A stretch of DNA of 60,657 nt from Treponema sp. (GTDB lineage Bacteria > Spirochaetota > Spirochaetia > Treponematales > Treponemataceae): positions 1-60,657 of the forward strand of contig JAEESN010000017.1 in the NCBI GenBank assembly GCA_016286365.1. The letters run 5' to 3'. The notes beneath the pieces are model-generated. The model was given only the letters and a program-made list of their open reading frames with translations. It searched no databases and was not told where the DNA came from. Position numbers and translations under genes: made by a program. Below, one piece after another: positions 1 to 7,392 of the stretch (the stretch's first letter is position 1; every line of letters begins with the position of its first letter).

Positions 1-955
1 CCGGGTCACAGTAGGTAACAAAACATTCGTTATACCAGCCGCGGGCCTGCTGGTTCTCAACACTGGTCTTAGTCGTTATGTTGAATCCGCCATAGTCACC
101 AATGACGTAAACACAGTCACCAAGCCAGCCAATTTTTACTGCCGCAATATGAAGTCCAAAATCCTGCCCGCCAGTGTATTTGTCAAATTCAGCCGGAAGC
201 TTGTCTCGCGGAAGAATCATAGACTCCTCAAACTTCTCGTAAACAGAGCCTTCCGGCTTTACCCAAAGACCATCACGGAATCTCGCACGCTGCTTTTCCG
301 GCATGTTATCCAGAATGTCGCTGATGTAATCTTCATCAAGATTTTCAGCGTTATCCATCGGATTCAAAACTGTAGAAGCATAAAGCTCCGGCTTGTTCAG
401 CTTTTCATCCGTCCGAGGTTCAATCTTCCGGATGAAAACCTTGTAAGCCCAGTGCATAGGCGAACACGGGTTGCAGTCGTAATAAAACTTATTCTTGCAG
501 CCTTCAACTTTCATAGCCAATCGGCTGTAAGCTGTTGTTATCGCAGAGTAGGAAATCTGGCTTACTTCGTTAAAGTAAATCGTCACATACTCGTGCCCCA
601 AAATCCTGTCTACCTGTTCTTTGTCTCCAAGTCCTCCAATCCATATTTCAGAGCCGTTCCAAAGCGTTATAAGTCCGTCATGAACATTCGCTTTATAGTT
701 GCTCGCACCAATCGTTTTATTCAGCCAGGGAATCAAAGTTTCATGCAGTACAGAGCTTCGTGCATCCTTCGCTCTAAAGCGGCAGATCAGATGTCTGCTT
801 CCAGGGTAGCGGCAGGCCCTGAATATCAGAGCCATAACCAGAACCGTAGTCTTTCCCGATCGCGAACCACCAAAAAGCAGAACGTGTTTCGCAGAACTAC
901 TAAGCATCTCCAAAGCCTTTTTCTGTACGGCAGTCGGCTTAAAGATTTCCCGCAC
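1..955 (-). CDS. Phage terminase large subunit (3' end outside window)
   Basis: This is the ATPase/nuclease motor that packages phage DNA into proheads. My translation of the minus strand gives a continuous frame from a GTG at 955 to the window edge, about 318 residues. A Walker A motif GGSRSGKTT lies at residues 29-37 and a Walker B-like VTIYFNE at about 124-130. TGGQDFGL at about 261-268 fits the first acidic motif of the RNase H-fold nuclease. The GTG shares one base with the TAG stop of the small terminase gene upstream, so translation is probably coupled. The C-terminus is cut off by the window. The open frame on the opposite strand is a shadow. Confidence 0.88.
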   Translation of the reverse strand, partial: MREIFKPTAVQKKALEMLSSSAKHVLLFGGSRSGKTTVLVMALIFRACRYPGSRHLICRFRAKDARSSVLHETLIPWLNKTIGASNYKANVHDGLITLWNGSEIWIGGLGDKEQVDRILGHEYVTIYFNEVSQISYSAITTAYSRLAMKVEGCKNKFYYDCNPCSPMHWAYKVFIRKIEPRTDEKLNKPELYASTVLNPMDNAENLDEDYISDILDNMPEKQRARFRDGLWVKPEGSVYEKFEESMILPRDKLPAEFDKYTGGQDFGLHIAAVKIGWLGDCVYVIGDYGGFNITTKTSVENQQARGWYNECFVTYCDP

Positions 956-1482
956 TACAAATCCTTGAACGAATCCACGAAGTTAATCGCAAGCTCGCCC
1001 TGAACAGGCTTTGCATTTTCCTTGTCCGCTCCAGTTATGAACGAATCAAGCTTTGCAGAACGTTCAAGTAAATCCATCGCACCGTCTGCGTTTAAGTCAT
1101 CCGGCTTTAATGTCTTAATACGCTGGGCAACAAGCTCATCAAAACCGTTAAGCATTTCCATCTGGCGTTTACGGCGTTCTACGCGTTCAGCCAGAATTTC
1201 TCTTTCAGTCTCCTTTGCAATGTATGCGTCGTATTCTGCAGCACGTTCATTCCAACGGAACAGTCGTGCATAACGCGCCCATGAGCCGTACTTGTTCGGC
1301 TCAATGCCATTCAGTTCAAGGCAAGCTTTTATGCTTCGCTTGTAGCCCATGGCACGATAAAGACAGAAAGCCTTAAAAGCCTTGGGAGACTCATCTGCTA
1401 ATCTTTTCTCCCAAGACTTCTCCGGCTCGCTGTTCTGATTAAGTTCACTGTTTGCGGTCTTAACAGTGTCCTTGTCTCCCAC
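955..1482 (-). CDS. Phage terminase small subunit (likely)
   Basis: The protein is 175 residues, highly charged and mostly helical, with no membrane segment. It lies immediately upstream of the large terminase gene and overlaps it by one base, which is the usual place for the DNA-recognition subunit. Residues about 25-85 resemble the helix-turn-helix part of small terminases, with basic and aromatic residues around the GSWARYARLF stretch. A coiled-coil-like region rich in E, R and K follows at about 90-125. I chose the GTG at 1482 because AGGAGG lies eight bases before it. A GTG at 1491 overlaps that site and is less likely. The assignment rests mainly on context. Confidence 0.7.
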   Translation of the reverse strand: MGDKDTVKTANSELNQNSEPEKSWEKRLADESPKAFKAFCLYRAMGYKRSIKACLELNGIEPNKYGSWARYARLFRWNERAAEYDAYIAKETEREILAERVERRKRQMEMLNGFDELVAQRIKTLKPDDLNADGAMDLLERSAKLDSFITGADKENAKPVQGELAINFVDSFKDL

Positions 1483-1506
1483 CTGTATCACCTCCTGCCT
1501 AATGCA

Positions 1507-1710
1507 TTATTTTTCTACGACCAGACTGGTCGCTCGTCTCTTAGTCAAATGCTCACAGTAACTGGTTGTGAGCTTTACCGGCTCTCCGCGAAACATCGTT
1601 ATAGTCACAACAATGTCTCCGTGCTGTTTTTCAAAAGCCATTTCTTCAAGGTATCTGTGAGCCTCGTTCACAGTCTTTTTAATTTCAGATTCATGTTTGC
1701 AGTTCATCAT
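1507..1710 (-). CDS. Small phage protein of unknown function
   Basis: This is a 67-residue protein that I do not recognise. It lies between the HTH gene and the small terminase gene in the same direction. Its GGAGG ribosome binding site sits inside the last codons of the HTH gene, whose stop is only a few bases away, so the two are translated as a unit. The sequence is soluble-looking, with two Cys and two His (CKH near the N-terminus, YCEHL near residue 52) that could bind a metal, though this is only a possibility. There is no signal peptide. Confidence 0.6.
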   Translation of the reverse strand: MMNCKHESEIKKTVNEAHRYLEEMAFEKQHGDIVVTITMFRGEPVKLTTSYCEHLTKRRATSLVVEK

Positions 1711-1712
1711 AA

Positions 1713-1925
1713 TTAAGCCTCCAGTTTTTCTTCGCCGTAAGTCACCATCGAACCAAGCCAGTTATACAAATCAGTTTTGCGGAAAATAATATGCCTGCCA
1801 TAATTCACATGCGGAATCTTATTCTCCTTGCAAAGCTTGTAAAGAAATGCCGTACTAAACTTTAAGTACGCAGCTGCTTCCTCAACAGAAAGCAGGTCCA
1901 GGTTTTTCTCATCAGGTTCAGCCAT
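1713..1925 (-). CDS. Excisionase-family helix-turn-helix DNA-binding protein
   Basis: The 70-residue protein has the MerR/excisionase-type winged helix (HTH_17 family). LLSVEEAAAYLKFS forms the first helices, LYKLCKENKIPHVNYGRHIIFRK forms the recognition helix and wing, and a terminal DLYNWL helix follows. Such proteins act as recombination directionality factors or small regulators in phages and integrative elements. AGGAG lies seven bases before the ATG. It is the first gene of the leftward phage cluster and lies just downstream of a leftward terminator hairpin. No integrase gene is visible in the window. Confidence 0.75.
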   Translation of the reverse strand: MAEPDEKNLDLLSVEEAAAYLKFSTAFLYKLCKENKIPHVNYGRHIIFRKTDLYNWLGSMVTYGEEKLEA

Positions 1926-1952
1926 ACAAGCTCCTTTTGTTTGTTAAATAAA

Positions 1953-1980
1953 AAAGCCACAACGTTTTCCGTTATGGCTC
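1953..1980 (-). terminator. Rho-independent terminator, leftward
   Basis: On the minus strand a 10-bp stem with one mismatch (AGCCATAACG / CGTTGTGGCT) with a GAAA-type loop is followed directly by TTTTTT. It lies between the upstream intergenic DNA and the excisionase-like gene, so it could insulate or attenuate the phage cluster. No gene is visible immediately upstream that would need it. Confidence 0.65.
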
Positions 1981-2089
1981 AATAATAAAACTGCTTTACA
2001 TTTCCCATGTGTTAATTATTGCTATCTATTTGCTAATTATAATTAAGTAATTGGAAACATCTGTTAACAATCGGGAAATAATACGTTAA

Positions 2090-2146
2090 GACCCCCACCT
2101 CAGAAGGGTGGAGATTTCACCCTCGTGGGGTGGGGGTCGGTTTTTT
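2090..2146 (+). terminator. Strong nested hairpin with T-tract, rightward
   Basis: GACCCCCACC at 2090-2099 pairs perfectly with GGTGGGGGTC at 2129-2138. An inner AGGGTG/CACCCT hairpin lies in the loop, and TTTTTT follows at 2141-2146. It has the form of a very stable rightward terminator, but no rightward gene lies upstream. It may end a small RNA or protect this boundary from transcription. Confidence 0.6.
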
Positions 2147-2149
2147 CAA

Positions 2150-2239
2150 TTTCAGAAAAGTTTCAGAATCGATTTCAGTAACGATTTCAGTAAAAAAATT
2201 CTTAACTCAAAATAACTCAAAAAGATTCAAAATAATTCA
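2150..2239. repeat. Helically phased short direct repeats
   Basis: TTTCAG occurs at 2150, 2161, 2173 and 2185, a spacing of 11-12 bp. Then aActCAAAA-like 10-mers (aactcaaaat, aactcaaaaa, gattcaaaat, aattcag) follow at 2203, 2213, 2223 and 2233, a spacing of 10 bp. Such phasing suits a protein that binds one face of the helix, for example integrase arm sites or a replication or partition protein. The array lies between the phage cluster and the tRNA gene. Its role is not known. Confidence 0.45.
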
Positions 2240-2317
2240 GTTGCATAAATCTATAAAATATAATAATATACATATGAACCTTATATAATTGAGTGTGTTT
2301 GAGTTATATATGGTTAT

Positions 2318-2392
2318 GAGATTGTAGCTCAGCTGGATTAGAGCATCACCCTGCGGAGGTGAGGGTCGCACGTTCGAATCGTGTCAGTCTCA
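2318..2392 (+). tRNA. tRNA-Arg (anticodon GCG)
   Basis: The 75-nt sequence folds as a complete cloverleaf. The acceptor stem is GAGATTG/CAGTCTC with one G-T pair, the D arm is GCTC...GAGC, and the anticodon stem is TCACC/GGTGA. The 7-nt loop CTGCGGA places GCG at 2353-2355. The T arm is GCACG/CGTGT with loop TTCGAAT, and the discriminator base is A. CCA is not encoded. Anticodon GCG reads arginine CGC/CGU codons. Most bacteria use an A34 (inosine) ACG tRNA for these, so this identity is unusual and may reflect a phage-carried or integration-site tRNA. A terminator follows. Confidence 0.88.
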
Positions 2393-2402
2393 AACGAAAA
2401 AG

Positions 2403-2430
2403 AAACTCGTCAAGCCGACGAGTTTTTTTA
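2403..2430 (+). terminator. Terminator after the tRNA
   Basis: AAACTCGTC at 2403-2411 pairs with GACGAGTTT at 2417-2425 around a 5-nt loop. The T run carries on to about 2429. It sits 10 bases after the tRNA and ends the rightward transcript before the ATPase gene promoter. Confidence 0.8.
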
Positions 2431-2437
2431 TTTAACA

Positions 2438-2466
2438 TTGATTTTTATGTCGGCTGCTTATATAAT
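2438..2466 (+). promoter_or_regulatory. Sigma-70 promoter of the ATPase gene
   Basis: TTGATT at 2438-2443 and a perfect TATAAT at 2461-2466 are separated by 17 bp. The predicted start near 2473 falls just before two palindromes, so the promoter is probably repressible. Confidence 0.7.
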
Positions 2467-2476
2467 GGTAATTAAC

Positions 2477-2504
2477 TTAATGGCCATTAAATTAATGGCC
2501 ATTA
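2477..2504. promoter_or_regulatory. Tandem palindromic operator
   Basis: TTAATGGCCATTAA at 2477-2490 is a perfect 14-bp palindrome. A second copy, TAATGGCCATTA, lies at 2493-2504. The centres are 15 bp apart and just downstream of the predicted transcription start, 20-50 bases before the ATPase start codon. This is the layout of a repressor operator. The cognate regulator is not identified. Confidence 0.6.
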
Positions 2505-2525
2505 CAAAAAAAATGAGGCCATAAA

Positions 2526-3839
2526 ATGGAAAAGTTTTACGACAGAATAAATGAACTCGAAGCACTTTCGCAGATTGAAAAACAATCAGAAAAGTCTGCC
2601 TGTTTTACTGTTCTTACTGGTCGTCGCAGAATCGGAAAAACTGAACTTCTAAAACATTTTATAAAAGACAAAAAAAGTGTTTATCTCTTTACCACACGAA
2701 GCGCAGAAAAATCACTCTGCGAACAATGGCAGAATACTCTGGAAGAAAGCCTCGGGCTAAAAATCTTTGGTAAAGCAGAAAGTCTTTCCAATCTGTTTGA
2801 ACAGATAATGCTCTTTTCACAGTCTAATCATTTCACTCTTATAATCGATGAGTTCCAGGACATTGAATATGTAAATAAATCATTCTTTAGTCAGATGCAG
2901 AATATATGGGACAGTCATAAATCATCCTCTAAAATCAACCTGATTGTCTGCGGTTCAATTTACTCACTTATGACAAAAATCTTTAAAGACAAAAAAGAAC
3001 CATTGTTTGGGCGTTCAACACATAACATACATCTGAAACCTTTTAAGCCATCAGTTGTAAAAACGATTCTTAAGGATTTTAATCCTAAATATAAAACTGA
3101 AGATCTTTTATGTCTTTATATGCTCAGCGGAGGAGTGGCAAAATACATCTTTCTTCTGATGAATGCAGGGGCAACAACTAAAGCAAAAATGATTTCAAGC
3201 GTATGTAACATGGCATCACCTTTCCTCGTAGATGGACGCGATATCTTAATCAGCGAAATTGGAAAAGATTATGGTATTTATTTTTCAATTCTTCAGGCAA
3301 TCTCAAGAGGATATACGACACAAAATGAAATAGATTCAATCATTCAAAAAAACACCGGTGCCTATTTACAAAATCTGCAAAAAATCTTTGGTATAACAGA
3401 ACAAATCCGTCCATTACTTTCTAAATCAGAAAGCCGCAACACAAGATGGCAGATTATCGATGAATATATGCTTTTTTATTTCCGGTTTATTTATTCACAT
3501 CAAGATTTAATTGAACTTGGAAATTACGATACACTCAAACAATTTATCCTTCGTGATTACGAAACATTTACAGGAAAAACTCTTGAACGATATTTTACAG
3601 CAAAACTGCAGGAAGAAAGCAACATCACAAAAATCGGTAGCTGGTGGGACAAAAAAACTATGAATGAAATTGACATCATCACCCTCAACGAACTGGAAAA
3701 ATCCTGCAATATCTACGAAGTAAAGCGACAGGCAAAAAAAATAAATCTCTCTAAGGTTCAGGATAAGGCTGATGTCTTTATGCAGAACTTAAACGGCTAT
3801 ACTTATAAGGTTTCCGGTTTATCCATGGAAGATATGTAG
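2526..3839 (+). CDS. AAA ATPase with DUF234 nuclease-like C-terminus
   Basis: The 437-residue protein belongs to the archaeal-type predicted ATPase family. Walker A is GRRRIGKT at residues 32-39 and Walker B is LIIDEFQD at 105-112. The middle part looks like a winged-helix region. The C-terminal 100 residues match the DUF234 region, with EIDII followed about 15 residues later by YEVKRQ, an arrangement like the D...ExK of restriction-endonuclease folds. Family members are often accessory genes of unsettled function, proposed in DNA metabolism or toxin-like roles. It stands alone behind its own promoter and palindromic operator, so tight control is likely. No partner gene follows in the same direction. 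Confidence 0.82.
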   Translation: MEKFYDRINELEALSQIEKQSEKSACFTVLTGRRRIGKTELLKHFIKDKKSVYLFTTRSAEKSLCEQWQNTLEESLGLKIFGKAESLSNLFEQIMLFSQSNHFTLIIDEFQDIEYVNKSFFSQMQNIWDSHKSSSKINLIVCGSIYSLMTKIFKDKKEPLFGRSTHNIHLKPFKPSVVKTILKDFNPKYKTEDLLCLYMLSGGVAKYIFLLMNAGATTKAKMISSVCNMASPFLVDGRDILISEIGKDYGIYFSILQAISRGYTTQNEIDSIIQKNTGAYLQNLQKIFGITEQIRPLLSKSESRNTRWQIIDEYMLFYFRFIYSHQDLIELGNYDTLKQFILRDYETFTGKTLERYFTAKLQEESNITKIGSWWDKKTMNEIDIITLNELEKSCNIYEVKRQAKKINLSKVQDKADVFMQNLNGYTYKVSGLSMEDM

Positions 3840-3876
3840 ATCACGAATAAATCTCCCTTCATTTTAGATTAATTCT

Positions 3877-4923
3877 TCAGGGCAAGGGATAATTTCTAAC
3901 CTCTATTTCTGTATAGATTACACCCTTCTTTATGTTTTCATCCGGGACTGTTAAGACTTCAATTATGCCGCTCAGTTTTGATATTTCACAATCAAAGGAA
4001 ATTGTTATGCAGGATTGATACATATAATCAAGTCCCTTGTTGTACAAAGACATATTACCCGAGTGAAAAAGGCCGTCCAAAGCTTCCTTGTTATATCCGG
4101 CTGGAAATTCAAAATCATCAAAACGATACATCAGACAATTTCTATTTTTCTCACCTATTTTCGGCTCGGAACATTTTACGATTTCTGCCTGCTTTGTACC
4201 AATAAAACCGGCATTCGCATAGGCTTTATTTACTTTGATATTTTTATTGATTATAGCGCTTCCCCTCAGGTATACCGTAATTCCTTTTGATTTTTTTCCA
4301 TGATTTATAATGCGATAACGGAATTGTTTTGAGTCCGGATCTGGAGGTACACATCCATAATTTTCGAACACAGGGAGTTTTTCTGTTTCCAACGGAATTA
4401 TAAGCTCTTTATGATATTTTACAACTTTTTGATTTTCGATCTTTTCTTCGGGATAAACCATTTGTTTGGGGAATAATTTTTCCGCACAGTCTTCCATGAA
4501 GCGATAATCTTCTTTTAAAATTGAAAGACATTTTTCTTTGTCGGGGTATATAAAAGAGATGTCGCCCTGAATTTTGTAATCCTGATGATTTTTATTTATG
4601 CCTGCAATTTTTTTACCATTTTTAAAAGCCTGAATCACTAATTCATCGCTGTCAAAAATCTTTATTGAAATAATAATTTCTTTTAGTTTACAGGAAAGCT
4701 CTTCTGCAATTGATTCTTTTATTATATTTCCTTCATCAGAAATACAAATGGATGATTTTTCCGGCACAGGAAAATATTTTATGCTTACAGAATTATATAA
4801 CTTACCGGATGATTTTCTTTTTAATGATTCATAATCTGCATACGCAATTGAATGATAAAGCTCTTCGATTCTTTCAAAGTTATTTTCATTATTTATCAAA
4901 ACCAAATTTAAATAATAACCCAT
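3877..4923 (-). CDS. Hypothetical protein (348 aa)
   Basis: I do not recognise this soluble-looking protein. It has no signal peptide or membrane segment. It is rich in beta-prone stretches and has a central Pro-rich linker (YGCVPPDPDSKQ near residues 185-197). The C-terminal half carries repeated strand patterns. GAGGAG lies upstream of the ATG, so the start is well supported. It is the last of four leftward genes (3877-6972) that share AT-rich composition and strand. Their common presence suggests one accessory cassette, but there is no functional evidence. Confidence 0.7.
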   Translation of the reverse strand: MGYYLNLVLINNENNFERIEELYHSIAYADYESLKRKSSGKLYNSVSIKYFPVPEKSSICISDEGNIIKESIAEELSCKLKEIIISIKIFDSDELVIQAFKNGKKIAGINKNHQDYKIQGDISFIYPDKEKCLSILKEDYRFMEDCAEKLFPKQMVYPEEKIENQKVVKYHKELIIPLETEKLPVFENYGCVPPDPDSKQFRYRIINHGKKSKGITVYLRGSAIINKNIKVNKAYANAGFIGTKQAEIVKCSEPKIGEKNRNCLMYRFDDFEFPAGYNKEALDGLFHSGNMSLYNKGLDYMYQSCITISFDCEISKLSGIIEVLTVPDENIKKGVIYTEIEVRNYPLP

Positions 4924-4953
4924 TTTTTAACTCCTCTCTTTACTAAATCTATT

Positions 4954-5433
4954 TTATTTACCAACATTTTCCAATGTGTGTCTAAAATCCACAAAATTTG
5001 GGATGACAAAAATGGCAATTAGATTAGAAATGAGTAATCCGGCTATAAAAAAAATAAGTGTTTTTTGGGACATCTCGGACTTAAAAATCAAACCGGTATA
5101 CTTTTCGATATTTTCAAATTTAATTGCTACACATAAGGCCGCGCAAAAAGTCAAAAAAATCGAGCCTACTGCAAGCCAGTAAAATATGTTGGAAAAATCT
5201 CTATAAAAAAGATAAAACGGCGAATTATAATTTCCCAGCATCTGAAAGACCTGAAGAAGCGTCGTAGGAACTACAAAGAAAAGGCAATACCCAAAGACAA
5301 CTTTTTTCTGCTCCAAAAGAACTTCTTCGTCATCTGTTTTCGGCATTCTTAATTTAACTAAAAATCCCTGCACAATACAAAAAGCCGCACAAATCGCCCA
5401 GAAATATTTAAGATAGATTAATAAATAATTCAT
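4954..5433 (-). CDS. Small membrane protein, four predicted segments
   Basis: This 159-residue protein has four hydrophobic stretches at about residues 10-27, 47-70, 86-108 and 124-150. The charged loop between the first two (KLRMPKTDDEEVLLEQKK) is probably cytoplasmic. It matches no family I can name. GGGAG precedes the ATG, and the gene is only about 30 bases upstream of the 3877-4923 gene, so the two are probably co-transcribed. Confidence 0.68.
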   Translation of the reverse strand: MNYLLIYLKYFWAICAAFCIVQGFLVKLRMPKTDDEEVLLEQKKVVFGYCLFFVVPTTLLQVFQMLGNYNSPFYLFYRDFSNIFYWLAVGSIFLTFCAALCVAIKFENIEKYTGLIFKSEMSQKTLIFFIAGLLISNLIAIFVIPNFVDFRHTLENVGK

Positions 5434-5487
5434 ATTTTTCTCCCGTCTTCTTCAAAAAAAATAATATAAAACTCCTTTCATTTTCGT

Positions 5488-5985
5488 TTAATTCTTCAAG
5501 ACAAGCTTAACTTTCAGATTATATAAATCTGTGGAAGGGAAGATTTCTTTGAATAAGGATCTTGTGAGCTCTTTGATTTCGGAACTGTTGTTGCCGGCGT
5601 TGGCGTAGATACCTTCTGCATCCTGGACAAGTTCTCTGTATTTTAAATTTTCAAAAATTTCCCTGGTGATTTTTTCTTCACTGCATTTATTATATCCCAT
5701 AGCCAATAAAAACTTTTTTGCTTTTTCAAGATTTTCTTCCTGAGCTTTTACATTCGGCCACGTTAGTATTAAGCCATATTTTTCCAGAGCATACTGCACA
5801 AACGCATTTTTATTAGAGCCTTCGATAACTATAAATCCCCTGTTTTCAGGATCTGCATTCACTAACTGTTTTATAAAATCTTCAAGTTCATTTATAGTAG
5901 TTTTTTTGGGTCTGGATTTAATAAAAAATATTACGCACCACACCACAAACATTATCACGCCTATTATTATACGAATATTTTGCAT
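5488..5985 (-). CDS. Membrane-anchored hypothetical protein (165 aa)
   Basis: A single N-terminal hydrophobic segment at residues 4-23 ends in a Lys/Arg-rich stretch (KSRPKKTT), so the rest probably faces the cytoplasm. The remaining 140 residues are alternating helix and strand and match no family I recognise. GGAGAAGG lies before the ATG. It belongs to the same leftward run as its neighbours. Confidence 0.65.
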   Translation of the reverse strand: MQNIRIIIGVIMFVVWCVIFFIKSRPKKTTINELEDFIKQLVNADPENRGFIVIEGSNKNAFVQYALEKYGLILTWPNVKAQEENLEKAKKFLLAMGYNKCSEEKITREIFENLKYRELVQDAEGIYANAGNNSSEIKELTRSLFKEIFPSTDLYNLKVKLVLKN

Positions 5986-6027
5986 ACCTTCTCCTGATTA
6001 TTTTATATCAATTCACCATATTTTATT

Positions 6028-6972
6028 TTAATCATTATAAATTCCTATATCAGTTTTTTTCTGATGTTCTGCTTTAATCGGATCCCAATAATCATGATAT
6101 GATTTCATATAATCTTCATTCTTAGAACAATAAAGTCCATATTTAATGTATGTATCTTTTAAATCCTCTGATCTACCATATATTGAACCAAAAATACTTT
6201 CGGAAGAATACAAAGCTCCCAAAAAATATTTGAGATTAAGGTTATAATATGAACTATCTTTGTCTGTTATTTTAAAATTTTTCTCATTATATAATATACT
6301 CCACTCACAATTTGGAACGTATCTTTTACCATCTATCTTAAAAGCAAACTCATTGATAATTTCAATCTCGTAAACTATAGTTTCATATTCAGGTGTATAA
6401 TCATCATCTCCTGCAAACATAAAAGCAGATTTTGTGATTACAGACATATTCTTAAAATCAATCTTCCATGTTCCGAATGCACCTGCTCCACGTTCTTCAA
6501 TCTGAAGTTTAAATTCTCCGTCTTCCTCAAAGCATAAAATTGTACGTGGGTAATCATTACTGTCTTCTATCCAATGACATTTTGAAAGATATTTTTTAAA
6601 ATTCCACTCTGTCAATCCCTTTGTAGAAAAAGCGGTCGTCTTAGTCGAAAGATAACCCCCAAAAACCCAGCCATATTCAGGCTCAAAACTTTTCCATTCA
6701 TAACGAGGAAGAAGTATTTTTACCCAGGGAGCAGTTATTCCATCAATTGTTTCTTCCTTCCCGATTGCTACAACTTTAACAGGAAACCTATACGAAAGCC
6801 CACAAAGCCTGTTTGATTTTAGCGAAGGATAATCACGAACTTTTAAACCATCCTCCGCATTAACATACATCCTGTCGACAACTTTACCATTAACGTAAAA
6901 CCTGCTTTTATCTGCAAACAATGAAGTAATCAGAAACAATAATGTAAATAATATACAGATAATCTTCTTCAT
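6028..6972 (-). CDS. Secreted protein with SH3-like N-terminal domain
   Basis: Residues 1-20 form a typical signal peptide ending in LFADK. Residues about 22-110 resemble a bacterial SH3 (SH3b) domain: a start like VNAEDGLKVRDYPSLKSNRL, a middle PVKVVAIGKEE and an end YGWVFGGYLS. The remaining 200 residues are beta-rich with many aromatic residues and are not recognised. SH3b domains often bind peptidoglycan or mediate contacts in the periplasm. GAGGAG sits nine bases before the ATG. A decayed reading frame ends just upstream at 7001. The gene heads the leftward cassette and may supply its exported component. Confidence 0.72.
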   Translation of the reverse strand: MKKIICILFTLLFLITSLFADKSRFYVNGKVVDRMYVNAEDGLKVRDYPSLKSNRLCGLSYRFPVKVVAIGKEETIDGITAPWVKILLPRYEWKSFEPEYGWVFGGYLSTKTTAFSTKGLTEWNFKKYLSKCHWIEDSNDYPRTILCFEEDGEFKLQIEERGAGAFGTWKIDFKNMSVITKSAFMFAGDDDYTPEYETIVYEIEIINEFAFKIDGKRYVPNCEWSILYNEKNFKITDKDSSYYNLNLKYFLGALYSSESIFGSIYGRSEDLKDTYIKYGLYCSKNEDYMKSYHDYWDPIKAEHQKKTDIGIYND

Positions 6973-7000
6973 TTTTCAGACTCCTCTTCCTGCCAACGAC

Positions 7001-7196
7001 CTACTCAACGATTAAATACTTCATTTGATAAATCAGTTTGTCATTGTCATAATAATTTTCATAATAGTGTGTAGTTATTTTATCACCATTTTTTTCGACC
7101 GTGAATAATAAATTCTGTTTTTCGTCATAATAATATTCGCGCTGCATAAGGGATTTTTCACCTGCACTCCTTATTAATCTTAAAAAGTTTTACCTA
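7001..7196 (-). pseudogene. 3' remnant of a decayed gene
   Basis: Minus-strand translation gives an open frame of about 60 residues with clear coding character (LIRSAGEKSLMQREYYYD at the start, then a Tyr-rich stretch, ending KYLIVE and TAG at 7001-7003). It has no credible start. The nearest ATG at 7147 lacks a ribosome binding site, and the only good AAGGAG points to a GTG in another frame. An in-frame stop lies a few codons upstream. It is best read as the C-terminal end of a truncated gene, perhaps once part of the cassette to its left. No family is named. Confidence 0.5.
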
Positions 7197-7260
7197 TTAT
7201 ACCATGACAACATTTATATGTTAAATTTCTAGATAGCCCCCTGAACAAAGACATCTTTTT

Positions 7261-7380
7261 ATTAATTACTTTTTGGATTCGATTCCCAAAACTCCTGATT
7301 TTTAATAAGTTTTTGGATTCCATTCCCAAAACTTTTGATTTTTAACAAGTTTTTGGATTACAATCCAAAAACTTTAGAAT
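7261..7380. repeat. Three tandem 40-bp repeats, each an imperfect palindrome
   Basis: TTTTGGATT recurs at exactly 40-bp intervals (7271, 7311, 7351), each followed by its inverse ATTCCCAAAA or AATCCAAAA, with AAG/TTTTTAA linkers. The third copy forms a near-perfect stem, AGTTTTTGGATT/AATCCAAAAACT. The array lies just after the stop of the leftward envelope operon, so the stems may serve as stacked terminators or as an mRNA 3' end stabiliser. Copies 1 and 2 have diverged from perfect pairing. Confidence 0.65.
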
Positions 7381-7392
7381 TTCTCCCTTCCC

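Noticed and set aside
149..1003. Long plus-strand open frame over the phage terminase
   Set aside because: The minus strand encodes a terminase with Walker motifs. The plus frame has no ribosome binding site and no recognisable content.
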